A stretch of DNA of 64,000 nucleotides, taken from assembly GCA_900545275.1 (NCBI GenBank), contig UQYG01000001.1, positions 186,001 through 250,000 on the forward strand, written 5' to 3'. A program made the translations under genes and the position numbers. A model generated the notes under the pieces. The model made no database searches. It was not told the origin of the DNA and saw only the letters and a list, made by a program, of their open reading frames with translations. Source of the stretch: an uncultured Sutterella sp. GTDB lineage: Bacteria > Pseudomonadota > Gammaproteobacteria > Burkholderiales > Burkholderiaceae_F. Within the stretch, counting starts at the first letter, position 1; each line of letters opens with the position of its first letter. Positions 50,315-58,125 of the stretch are shown in pieces.

Positions 50315-51799
50315 ATGGAAGAGGCGAATCAGACGTTTTACTGGTATGACCTGGAGACTTTCGGCCTGGACCGCAGACGCGACCGGCCTGCGCAATTTGC
50401 CGGATGCCGTACCGATGCCGATTTGAATTTCTTGGAAGGCGGTTCGGGCGAAACGTTGTATATGCGTCCGAGCGAAGACTACCTTCCTTCTCCTGAAAGC
50501 GTCTTGCTGACGGGGATTACGCCTCAGGAATGCCTGGAGCGCGGACTCCCGGAGCATGACTTCGCCCGAGAGGTGTGGGGTCGCTTCAATGCTCCGGGCA
50601 CCATCAGCATTGGGTACAACACGCTCGGGTTCGACAATGAGGTTTGTCGTTTCCTCTTCTGGCGAAATTTCCAAGATCCCTATTCGCATCAGTGGATGAA
50701 TGGATGCGGCATCTGGGATCTGTATCCGGTAATCGTCGCGTATTGGGCCCTTCGTGGTGAGGGGATCGTTTGGCCGGACTGGAAGGATGTAACGGTTCGA
50801 CAACCGGAAGGAGAACGTAGCGGCGTTTGCTTCCGGTTGGAGGAACTCGCTAAGGCCAATGGAATTTTGCACGACCATGCGCATGATGCCCTGAGCGATG
50901 TGTTGGCGACCGTGGGTTTGGCGCGGCTCCTGAAGGAAAAAGCACCGAAGTTTTGGCGCTGGGCTTTGGAAAATCGAACCAAAGCGAAGGTGATCGAAGC
51001 CTTGGGGCAGGGACCGGTCGTCTGCGTCAAGACGATTTTCGGTCAGCAAAGGGGCTATACGGCCATCGTCAAGAAGTTGGCGGTCAACCCGCAAAGTCCG
51101 AATGAAGTATGGGTTTGGGATCTCTCGGAGGATCCTTCGAATCTGCCGAACCTGACGCAGGAGGAGTGGCAGCGTCTTCTTTTTGCCAAGAAGGGTACTC
51201 TGCAGGAGGGCGAAAAGCGTCTGCCGATTTACCGCATCAATGTGAGCTCCTGTCCTTTTGTCTGTTCCAACTTGAAGGTTCTCTCGGACGATCGGGCGGC
51301 AAAATACGGGATCGACAAAACTCTATGCCTGCGAAACTCCGAAATCTTGGCCGATGTGATACCAAAGTTGGGCGGTGCGGTAACCGCACAGTGGGAACGC
51401 AAGGAAAGTCAACCGACGGATGTGGACGTGGGGCTGTATCAGAAGGGGTTTGACTGCACGAGACATGACCGGGATCTGAAGAAGCGGATCGCTTCCCTTT
51501 CGGCCTCGGATCTCGGTGAAGGAAATGCCGCCTTTGATGATGCGGATTTCAACGAACTCCTTTTCCGTAGTCGAGGTCGTAGCGCCCCCGACAGTCTCAG
51601 TGACGAAGAACGAAGGAGTTGGCGCAAACACTGTGCTGAGACTCTGCGGGACGGAAAGGGCGGAGCTCGAACCATTTCCGAGTACTTTGACGAGATCGAC
51701 CGATTGCAGGAAGAACATCTCGACGACGAAACCGCTTGTGAGAAGTTGGAGCTCCTCTACGAGTGGGGCGAACGACTCGGCGACAACTTCTCTTCGTAA
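50315..51799 (+). CDS. sbcB: Exodeoxyribonuclease I
   Basis: Exonuclease I degrades single-stranded DNA from 3' ends. Catalytic DEDDh residues are seen in FYWYDLETFGLD (Asp, Glu), GYNTLGFDNEVCRFLFWRNF (Asp) and HDHAHDALSDVLATVGLARLL (His and Asp). The SH3-like and C-terminal domains follow, to 494 residues. I prefer ATG 50315, nine bases after AAGGA, over ATG 50306, which directly abuts it. The order rng-sbcB is tight, suggesting co-transcription. Confidence 0.93.
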   Translation: MEEANQTFYWYDLETFGLDRRRDRPAQFAGCRTDADLNFLEGGSGETLYMRPSEDYLPSPESVLLTGITPQECLERGLPEHDFAREVWGRFNAPGTISIGYNTLGFDNEVCRFLFWRNFQDPYSHQWMNGCGIWDLYPVIVAYWALRGEGIVWPDWKDVTVRQPEGERSGVCFRLEELAKANGILHDHAHDALSDVLATVGLARLLKEKAPKFWRWALENRTKAKVIEALGQGPVVCVKTIFGQQRGYTAIVKKLAVNPQSPNEVWVWDLSEDPSNLPNLTQEEWQRLLFAKKGTLQEGEKRLPIYRINVSSCPFVCSNLKVLSDDRAAKYGIDKTLCLRNSEILADVIPKLGGAVTAQWERKESQPTDVDVGLYQKGFDCTRHDRDLKKRIASLSASDLGEGNAAFDDADFNELLFRSRGRSAPDSLSDEERRSWRKHCAETLRDGKGGARTISEYFDEIDRLQEEHLDDETACEKLELLYEWGERLGDNFSS

Positions 51800-51865
51800 T
51801 TGCACCGCGCCGGCGCTAGACTTAGAACCACAGAACTCTCTCAAGAACCGAATGTGAGGCATCTT

Positions 51866-53251
51866 ATGCTCAAGACCTACGGTATTGTTTCCGGCCTAGC
51901 CCCCAAGGGCGCCGTGACCATGAAGTCGGCTCTTCTCTCTGCAGCCGTGAACAAGGGTCTTCAGGTGGAAGTGGTGATGGACGACCGCATCCCGCCCGTG
52001 GACGCTCCCGATACTCGTACGGCATTGGCCGATCGAAAGATTACAGTGATGGACGCCGTGTCGGCTTTGGCCGAAGAAGGCGTTGCCGCCGTGTTGGTGG
52101 CGGGACTTCAGGCGCAAACCTTCCTCCCTGAAGTGCAGACCGAGACGCAAGTTCCTGTCGTGTCCCTGTGGAACGCTGTCGCAGAGTACGCTCAAAAGAA
52201 GGGCGTCACCAAAATCGGTGTGCTCGGCGGCCTTAAGGCGGCTGAAAAGAAGACTCTCGTTGATGCCTATGCTGGCTTTGAACTCGTCTTTCCGTCCGAC
52301 GAAATCGGTTGCTGTAGCAATCCCGAAGATCGCGCAAAGCATGTCGTGCGTGTGGCGGAAGATCTGAAGGCGCAAGGTGCGGAGTTGCTGTTGCCTTGGT
52401 GCGAACACGCCGTTGAAGCACTCGCGGTGCTTGAAGAAAAGGGCTTCCCTGTTTGCAATCCCTACGTCTTGGTCGGGGACTATGTTGTGGAACGCGAGTG
52501 GAAGCGCTTGGCCAAACCCTTTAAGGTCGGGATGATCGGAGGTTTGGGGCCGGCTGCCACCGTTGACCTTTACGACAAGATCACGCGCTTCACGCCCGCC
52601 AAGACGGACCAGGAACACATCAAGGTGGTGGTCGAACAGAATCCGCAGACGGCGGACCGCACCGCTTGTCTATTGCATGGTGGCGACGATCCGACGCTTG
52701 CGCTCTACGACTGTGCGAAGCGCCTCGAGAAGGACGGATGCGACGCCTTGATCGTTCCCTGCAATACGGCTCACGCCTTTGTTCCCTTCCTGGAACGTCA
52801 CGTCAAGGTTCCCTTCATCAACATGCAACGTGTGACGATGGAGGAAATCCAACGCAAGCTCGGCAAGGACGCCCGAATCGGTCTGCTCGCCACAAGCGGC
52901 ACCATTCAGACGGGTATTTACGCTGAAAAGGCCAAGGCCATGGGCATGCCCATCTTTACGCCGGACGAAGAACATCAGGCCCGCGTCATGGCGGCCATTT
53001 ACGGTCCGCAAGGCGCCAAGGCCGGATACACGGACGGCGTGTGTCGCGAAGACCTCGTCTCCGCGGCGGAATATCTGGTCAAGACCTACGACTGCAACTG
53101 CCTCATTCTCGGTTGCACGGAATTGCCTTTGATTCTTGACGAAGACGATCACTTCCCCGTTGCCGGAAAGACGGTCTGCGTGGTGGATCCGACGGCGGTG
53201 TTGGCCAGAAAGGTTGTGGAAGTGGCTATGTCCTGGAAGGGGAAGAATTGA
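51866..53251 (+). CDS. Double-domain aspartate/glutamate racemase-family protein
   Basis: 461 residues from ATG 51866 comprise two racemase-like units of about 220 residues each. The C-terminal unit (from GMIGGLGPAATVDLYDKI) is a full aspartate-racemase type with both catalytic cysteines, in VPCNTAHAF and LILGCTELPL. The N-terminal unit has the same fold markers (GIVSGLAPKGAVTMKSALL, LLLPWCEHAVEAL), but the first cysteine motif is replaced (LVAGLQAQTF). It is therefore probably inactive and may form a pseudo-dimer with the second half. Such enzymes normally work as homodimers of about 230 residues. Substrate is unknown. The next gene starts within its stop codon. Confidence 0.85.
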   Translation: MLKTYGIVSGLAPKGAVTMKSALLSAAVNKGLQVEVVMDDRIPPVDAPDTRTALADRKITVMDAVSALAEEGVAAVLVAGLQAQTFLPEVQTETQVPVVSLWNAVAEYAQKKGVTKIGVLGGLKAAEKKTLVDAYAGFELVFPSDEIGCCSNPEDRAKHVVRVAEDLKAQGAELLLPWCEHAVEALAVLEEKGFPVCNPYVLVGDYVVEREWKRLAKPFKVGMIGGLGPAATVDLYDKITRFTPAKTDQEHIKVVVEQNPQTADRTACLLHGGDDPTLALYDCAKRLEKDGCDALIVPCNTAHAFVPFLERHVKVPFINMQRVTMEEIQRKLGKDARIGLLATSGTIQTGIYAEKAKAMGMPIFTPDEEHQARVMAAIYGPQGAKAGYTDGVCREDLVSAAEYLVKTYDCNCLILGCTELPLILDEDDHFPVAGKTVCVVDPTAVLARKVVEVAMSWKGKN

Positions 53252-54288
53252 TGCCGTCTTTGTATGAAGAGTTTTGCCAACTACAGCCTGAAGTGGCGGA
53301 AATCAACCGAGCCTACAGCTTGGATGATGCCTTCCGCATGAAGCTCTATTGGTTCCCCTTCCGAAAGAAGAAGCACACGCAGTGCTTGATCGGCAAAATT
53401 CAGACGACATACTGGGATTTTCTCGCCGACGGCTATATGGCTTGGGGGATCAATAAAAAAACGATCTCTCTGATGCGTAAGGCCATTCGGAGAAAAAAGC
53501 CTCTCTTTTTCTTTGAAGACGCTTTCGTAAGGAGCCTGTACAACAACCTTTCTGGTGTTGAGCCTGCTCTGCGCTTCGGCATGGGCTTTTCAGTGGATCG
53601 GTGTGCTCCCTATTACTGCGGCGACTTAGAAACCGACCTGGAGAGCCTGATTCGGAAGCAAAGTCTTTCTGAGGAAGAAAAGGGTGTTGCGGATGCGTTG
53701 ATTCGAAAAATTGTTGAGAACAATCTCTCGAAATGCAACAACCAACCGCTCTCGGAAAAGATTGCCTCCTCCTCCTATAAGAGAAAAATTCTAGTAATCG
53801 GTCAGAACTACGGGGATATGTCGTTGGTTTTCGGCGGTGTTCGCGATGATGTCTTCGAGACGATGATCCACGATGCCATCAATGCAGGGGGAGAGGTTTA
53901 TTTCAAAACGCACCCCGACATGATTGCTCTCGGACAGCAACGTGAATTCCAAGGGAGATTGCATGTCCTGGACAAGATGTGCAACCCTATTTCTCTTCTT
54001 CGTCAAATGGATGAAGTCTACGTGGCAACGAGCCAAATGGGCTTCGAAGCCTTAATGCTCGGCAAAAAGGTAACGGTGTACGGCAAACCGTTTTACGCAG
54101 GCTGGGGACTCACGGAGGACAAGCAACAGTTCGAACGCCGGAACGTGAAGAAAAACTTGGAAGAGGTTTTTACCGCAGCGTATTTGACTCACCCCAAATA
54201 CGTTCTTCCTGGAACGGCTTCGTTTGTGTCTCTGGATACGGTCCTTGACGAACTGCTTCGGCAGAGAAAGCAACACTTTGGCTTCTGA
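53251..54288 (+). CDS. KpsC/KpsS-like capsule (Kdo) glycosyltransferase domain protein
   Basis: The 345-residue protein resembles a single domain of the capsule polysaccharide synthesis family (KpsC/LipA, KpsS). Markers are KKPLFFFEDAFVRS, KILVIGQNYGDMSLVFGG, GGEVYFKTHPDMIA and the ending YVATSQMGFEALMLGKKVTVYGKPFYAGWGLTED. KpsC carries two such domains and links beta-Kdo to a lipid anchor; here only one is present and no other kps gene is in the window. A role in adding Kdo or another sugar to a surface glycan is inferred. The ATG overlaps the racemase stop (TGATG). Confidence 0.8.
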   Translation: MPSLYEEFCQLQPEVAEINRAYSLDDAFRMKLYWFPFRKKKHTQCLIGKIQTTYWDFLADGYMAWGINKKTISLMRKAIRRKKPLFFFEDAFVRSLYNNLSGVEPALRFGMGFSVDRCAPYYCGDLETDLESLIRKQSLSEEEKGVADALIRKIVENNLSKCNNQPLSEKIASSSYKRKILVIGQNYGDMSLVFGGVRDDVFETMIHDAINAGGEVYFKTHPDMIALGQQREFQGRLHVLDKMCNPISLLRQMDEVYVATSQMGFEALMLGKKVTVYGKPFYAGWGLTEDKQQFERRNVKKNLEEVFTAAYLTHPKYVLPGTASFVSLDTVLDELLRQRKQHFGF

Positions 54289-54306
54289 TTCACAGGAATT
54301 GAGAGT

Positions 54307-55188
54307 ATGCAAAATATCGTTCCGTCCCGCGTAGCGTTCGTCGGCTTGGGTACCATGGGGTTCCCCATGGCCGGGCATCTTCAGACAGCTGGACACGAGG
54401 TAACCGTCTTCAATCGAACGAACGCGAAGGCAGAGCGTTGGGTAGAGGTTTTTCAAGGAGAAATTGCCGAGACACCTCGTGAAGCCGCAGAACACGCCTC
54501 TTTTGTTTTCCTTTGTGTGGGGAATGACGACGATGTTCGTTCCGTTGTTTACGGCGAAGACGGTGTGTTAGCTGGCATGTCTCCTAGCAGTGTACTGATT
54601 GACCATACGACGACGAGTGCCGTTTTGGCGCGTGAGATTGCTGAGAAGTGCGCAGAAAAGGGCGTGTCGTTTGTGGATGCTCCGGTTACCGGCGGTGAAT
54701 CCGGAGCTCAACAGGGCACGTTGTCCGTTTTGTGCGGTGGGAATGAACTAACCGTTAACCTCATTCGCCCGATTGTGTCGGCCTATGCGTCCTCCATCAC
54801 TCGAATTGGTCCAGTCGGGCATGGACAGCTTGCCAAGATGGTGAATCAAATCTGCATCGCTGGTTGCGTGCAAGGTTTAGCCGAGGCTTTGGCATTCGGA
54901 CAACGTTCCGGCATCAACATGGAAAAAGTTCTTGCCGCCATCGGTTCCGGAGCTGCTTCCTCATGGCAGATGAATAATCGCGGCATGACGATGTTGGAGA
55001 AAAAGTTTGACTTTGGGTTCGCAGTTGACTGGATGCGCAAGGATCTTGGCATTGTTCTTGACGAGGCCTCTAGGAATGGCGCGGATCTTCCCGTGACGAA
55101 AACGCTTGACGGTTTCTACAAAGAAGTCCAAGAAATGGGCGGCGGGCGCTTGGATACCTCAAGTCTCATTCTCCGTTTGTTAAAATAA
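54307..55188 (+). CDS. NAD(P)-dependent oxidoreductase, 3-hydroxyisobutyrate dehydrogenase family
   Basis: The 293-residue protein has the Rossmann motif VAFVGLGTMGFPMAGHL, the substrate-binding DAPVTGGESGAQQGTLS and the catalytic lysine in GQLAKMVNQICIAG, with a C-terminal all-helical domain. The family includes tartronate semialdehyde reductase, 3-hydroxyisobutyrate dehydrogenase and glyoxylate reductases; the substrate cannot be chosen from sequence. It follows the KpsC-like gene by 18 bases. Confidence 0.9.
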   Translation: MQNIVPSRVAFVGLGTMGFPMAGHLQTAGHEVTVFNRTNAKAERWVEVFQGEIAETPREAAEHASFVFLCVGNDDDVRSVVYGEDGVLAGMSPSSVLIDHTTTSAVLAREIAEKCAEKGVSFVDAPVTGGESGAQQGTLSVLCGGNELTVNLIRPIVSAYASSITRIGPVGHGQLAKMVNQICIAGCVQGLAEALAFGQRSGINMEKVLAAIGSGAASSWQMNNRGMTMLEKKFDFGFAVDWMRKDLGIVLDEASRNGADLPVTKTLDGFYKEVQEMGGGRLDTSSLILRLLK

Positions 55189-55249
55189 GCCCCCACTGAC
55201 GTTCTTTTCGATCCGCCCTTGCGGCACAAGATTTGGTTGCAGGGTAGCG

Positions 55250-55267
55250 GGCGTCTCACGAGACGCC
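55250..55267 (+). other. Leader hairpin upstream of glnS
   Basis: GGCGTCT (55250-55256) pairs with AGACGCC (55261-55267) around loop CACG, with further pairing outside (GGGT/ACCC). It lies 25 bases before the glnS ATG; no U-tract follows, so it is a leader structure rather than a terminator. Confidence 0.5.
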
Positions 55268-55292
55268 ACCCTTCCACCAAGGAAACTCGACC

Positions 55293-57356
55293 ATGAACAA
55301 CAAAGAAGACCTCAAAACCCCTGCAACGAATTTCATTCGAAACATTATTGAGGAGGATTTGGCCAAGGGGGCCAATCTTCCCCGTTACTGGTGCGGTCAT
55401 CCTGCTCCGTATTCCGAACAGTTGGAAAAGGGAGAGCCTGATCACGTCAAGATCCGCACGCGCTTCCCGCCGGAACCGAACGGCTATTTGCACATCGGTC
55501 ACGCCAAGAGCATTTGCTTGAACTTTGGTCTTGCCCGCGACTACGGTGGTTACTGCCACATGCGCTTTGACGACACCAATCCGGTGAAGGAAGATCAGGA
55601 GTATGTCGACGGTATTCTCGACAGCGTCCGTTGGCTGGGCTTTGACTGGGAGCACGAGAAGGAATCGAACCTCTACTTCGCGAGCTCGTACTTCGAATAC
55701 ATGTACGAATTTGCCGAGCACCTGGTGAAGACCGGCTACGCCTACGTGGACGAACAGACGGCCGAAGAAATGAAGGCCAATCGCGGTACCCTGCACGAGC
55801 CCGGCCGCAATTCGCCCTATCGCGATCGCCCTGTGGAGGAGAATCTTCGTCTCTTCCGCGAAATGCGTGACGGCAAGCACCCTGAAGGCAGTATGGTGCT
55901 TCGTGCCAAGATTGACATGGCAAGCCCCAACATCAATCTGCGCGACCCGGCCATCTATCGCATTCGTTTTGCCGAACATCATGCGACCGGCAACAAGTGG
56001 TGCATCTATCCGATGTACACCTTCGCGCATCCGATTGAAGACTCTTTGGAAAACATCACCCACTCGATCTGCACGCTTGAATTTGAAGATCAGCGCGCTT
56101 TCTACGATTGGGCCTTGGAGCGCATCGTTCCGGTTCTGCGCACCCCGCAGTTCGAGGAATCCAAGCAAATCATTGCTGCTATGGCGAGTGGTGGTGACAA
56201 CCGCGCCATGGCGTTTGTCTGTGCGGCCAAGGCGGCGGAACAGAAGCTTGGACATTCCGTTCCGGAAGAACGTGTTCGCGAAATTTTTGCAAAGTGGGAG
56301 TCGATTCCCGATTCCATCGAAGATCAGAGCGTGACGACCTTCTTCGCGCTTCTGAAGGAGTATCCGGAAAACTTCACGCCGCTCCTTCAGGCGGCTCTCG
56401 AAGTGGTTCGCCCGAACTTCTTCCTGCTCTCGCACCAGTACGAATTCAACCGCTTGAACCTCACGTACGTGGTGGTGAGCAAGCGCAAGCTCATTCAGCT
56501 CGTGAGGGAAGGCTATGTGGACGGTTGGGACGATCCCCGCATGCCGACCATCGTCGGCCTGCGTCGTCGTGGCTTCACGCCGGAAAGCCTGCAGCACTTT
56601 GCGGAACGTTGCGGTGTCTCGCGTGTGGCGGGCGGTTGGATTGATTACTCGGTTCTGGAAGCTTCGCTTCGCGAAGATCTGGAGGACCGTGCCGAGCGCC
56701 GCATTGCCGTCCTTCATCCGCTCAAGCTCATCATCGACAACTATCCGGAAGACGCTTCCGAAATGTTGGTCGCCAACAATCATCCGCAGAAGCCTGAAAT
56801 GGGTACCCGCGAGATTCCCTTCTCGCGTGAACTTTGGATTGAACGTGAAGACTTTGCCGAAGTGCCGCCCAAGGGCTATCGCCGCTTGACGATTCCTGCC
56901 GACGGTACACCTGCCAAGCCCGTTCGTCTGCGCTACGGCTATGTGATCGTTCCGACTTCTGTCGAGAAGAACGAAGCGGGTGAAATCGTGGCCGTGCATG
57001 CGAATTACCTGCCTGAAACCAAGTCGGGCACGGAAGGCTCCATGACGGTGAAGACGAAGGCCGCGATCCATTGGTTGGACGCCAAGACGGCCGTTCCCGC
57101 GGAAATCCGCGTGTATGATCGTTTGTTCCGCGTGCCGAACCCTGATTCGGGTGAAGGAAGTTTCCTGGACAATCTCACGCCCAACTCCAAGCAGGTGTTG
57201 CAGAGCTTTGTCGAGCCTTCGTTGGCGACGGTCGAAAAGGATGCTAAGTTCCAGTTCGAACGCAACGGATATTTCGTTGCCGATCGCATCGATCACGAAC
57301 CCGGCAAGCCCGTCTTTAACCTGGCAGTTGGCTTGAAGGATTCGTGGGGTAAGTAA
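55293..57356 (+). CDS. glnS: Glutaminyl-tRNA synthetase with internal insertion
   Basis: GlnRS charges tRNA-Gln. The 687-residue protein is much longer than the usual 550-590. Core motifs are present: FPPEPNGYLHIGHAKS (HIGH at 67-70), RFDDTNPVKEDQEYVD, HPIEDSLENITHSICTLEFEDQR and VVVSKRKL (KMSKS equivalent), plus the C-terminal anticodon barrels. Two insertions are seen relative to my memory of E. coli GlnRS. One is about 24 residues between LAKGAN and VKIRTRFPP. The other is about 95 residues between YDWALERIVPVLRT (residue 284) and HQYEFNRLNL (381-388). The frame and codon use are continuous, so these are real parts of the protein. Their function is unknown. Confidence 0.93.
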   Translation: MNNKEDLKTPATNFIRNIIEEDLAKGANLPRYWCGHPAPYSEQLEKGEPDHVKIRTRFPPEPNGYLHIGHAKSICLNFGLARDYGGYCHMRFDDTNPVKEDQEYVDGILDSVRWLGFDWEHEKESNLYFASSYFEYMYEFAEHLVKTGYAYVDEQTAEEMKANRGTLHEPGRNSPYRDRPVEENLRLFREMRDGKHPEGSMVLRAKIDMASPNINLRDPAIYRIRFAEHHATGNKWCIYPMYTFAHPIEDSLENITHSICTLEFEDQRAFYDWALERIVPVLRTPQFEESKQIIAAMASGGDNRAMAFVCAAKAAEQKLGHSVPEERVREIFAKWESIPDSIEDQSVTTFFALLKEYPENFTPLLQAALEVVRPNFFLLSHQYEFNRLNLTYVVVSKRKLIQLVREGYVDGWDDPRMPTIVGLRRRGFTPESLQHFAERCGVSRVAGGWIDYSVLEASLREDLEDRAERRIAVLHPLKLIIDNYPEDASEMLVANNHPQKPEMGTREIPFSRELWIEREDFAEVPPKGYRRLTIPADGTPAKPVRLRYGYVIVPTSVEKNEAGEIVAVHANYLPETKSGTEGSMTVKTKAAIHWLDAKTAVPAEIRVYDRLFRVPNPDSGEGSFLDNLTPNSKQVLQSFVEPSLATVEKDAKFQFERNGYFVADRIDHEPGKPVFNLAVGLKDSWGK

Positions 57357-57466
57357 ACCTCACTGAAGGAGAGAGGCGACCTCTCAAGAAGGTCGTCTTC
57401 CTCCTCGTGAGAGGACGTACCACCTTTGACGGGGTTACTCCGAGAGGAAGGAAGGTTTTCCTGTGG

Positions 57467-57669
57467 TATGATCCTTTCCAAGGCGGGAAGCCTCTAGGGG
57501 CAACCCGTTGAAAAGAATCCGTTCTTTGTACCTCAAAGAAAATTTAAGTTTGGTTGATGGTGCACGGAAGCCGGATGGGTGTGGTCTCGTTTCAAAGGGA
57601 TGGAAACGTTTGGTACGAGACCGCCTCTTACACAAAAATGAAGTTCCCTACGTCAAGGAAGAAATCATC
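57467..57669 (+). promoter_or_regulatory. Promoter hexamer and structured leader of the FMN-binding protein gene
   Basis: The 313 bases between glnS and the next ATG hold no gene. A TATGAT hexamer (57467-57472) could start a leader of about 190 bases, though no good -35 is found. The leader contains CGGG/CCCG pairing (57484-57507), TTCTTTG/CAAAGAA (57522-57540) and a long stem GGTCTCGT/ACGAGACC (57583-57622). It does not match an FMN riboswitch by eye. Before it, a short hairpin CGACCT/AGGTCG (57377-57395) may end glnS transcripts. Confidence 0.45.
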
Positions 57670-57996
57670 ATGAAGAAGTTGATCGTTCTCGCCGCCGCCG
57701 CCCTCATGGCCGCCGGCGCTCAGGCTGCCTACAAGGACGGTTCCTACACCGGTGAAGGCAAGGGCCGCGAATCCCAGATTCAGGTCCAGGTGGACGTCAA
57801 GGGCGGTAAGGTTGCCGCCGTCAAGGTTCTGAAGCACGGTGAAACCGAAATGATCTTCGCCGCCGCTGCCGAGACGCTCTGCCCCGCCATCGTCGCCAAG
57901 AACGGTGTGGACGGTGTTGAAAGCGTCGCCGGCGCCACGCTCTCGAGCGATGGCATCAAGGCTGCCGTCAAGGACGCTCTGTCCAAGGCCCAGTAA
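57670..57996 (+). CDS. Small secreted FMN-binding domain protein
   Basis: The 108-residue protein has a signal peptide (MKKLIVLAAAALMAAGAQA, cut near residue 19) and one FMN_bind domain: YKDGSYTGEGKG at the start and VESVAGATLSSDGIKAAVKDAL at the end. The GATLSS segment corresponds to the S-G-A-T-x-T/S motif to which ApbE attaches FMN covalently through a Thr or Ser. An upstream in-frame extension to 57508 is rejected because the signal peptide would be internal. An apbE gene follows, supporting periplasmic covalent flavinylation. It is probably a free periplasmic electron carrier; partner reductases are not in the window. Confidence 0.88.
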   Translation: MKKLIVLAAAALMAAGAQAAYKDGSYTGEGKGRESQIQVQVDVKGGKVAAVKVLKHGETEMIFAAAAETLCPAIVAKNGVDGVESVAGATLSSDGIKAAVKDALSKAQ

Positions 57997-58043
57997 TGAT
58001 TTCGTTCGGACGTCCGTAACGGGCATCCATTGACGAATGAAAG

Positions 58044-58083
58044 AAAGAGGGATTGACACGTTCCGTGCCGTCCCTCTTTTCTT
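58044..58083 (+). terminator. Terminator between the FMN-binding gene and apbE
   Basis: AAAGAGGGA (58044-58052) pairs with TCCCTCTTT (58071-58079), with an inner CACG/CGTG, and is followed by TCTT. Its right arm is shared with the inverted repeat listed next, so both cannot form together. Confidence 0.75.
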
Positions 58084-58113
58084 ACGTATGCGCATCATAC
58101 GTAAGAAAAGAGG
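58073..58113 (+). promoter_or_regulatory. Perfect 18-bp inverted repeat covering the apbE ribosome site
   Basis: CCTCTTTTCTTACGTATG (58073-58090) and its exact complement (58096-58113) flank the loop CGCAT. The right arm contains AAGAGGAG, the ribosome site of apbE. The left arm overlaps the preceding terminator. Formation of this hairpin would hide the ribosome site and prevent the terminator, so the two structures are alternatives. It may also act as a DNA operator. Confidence 0.7.
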
Positions 58114-58125
58114 AGTCAAAGAAAA

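Noticed and set aside
55189..55292. T-box leader upstream of glnS
   Set aside because: No T-box sequence or antiterminator is present; T-boxes are rare outside Gram-positive bacteria. Only a simple hairpin is seen.
57473..57669. FMN riboswitch before the FMN-binding protein
   Set aside because: No match to the RFN-element conserved segments; the hairpins present are of a different arrangement.
57508..57669. An N-terminal extension of the FMN-binding protein by 54 codons
   Set aside because: The extension would place the signal peptide in the middle of the protein, and it covers the structured leader.
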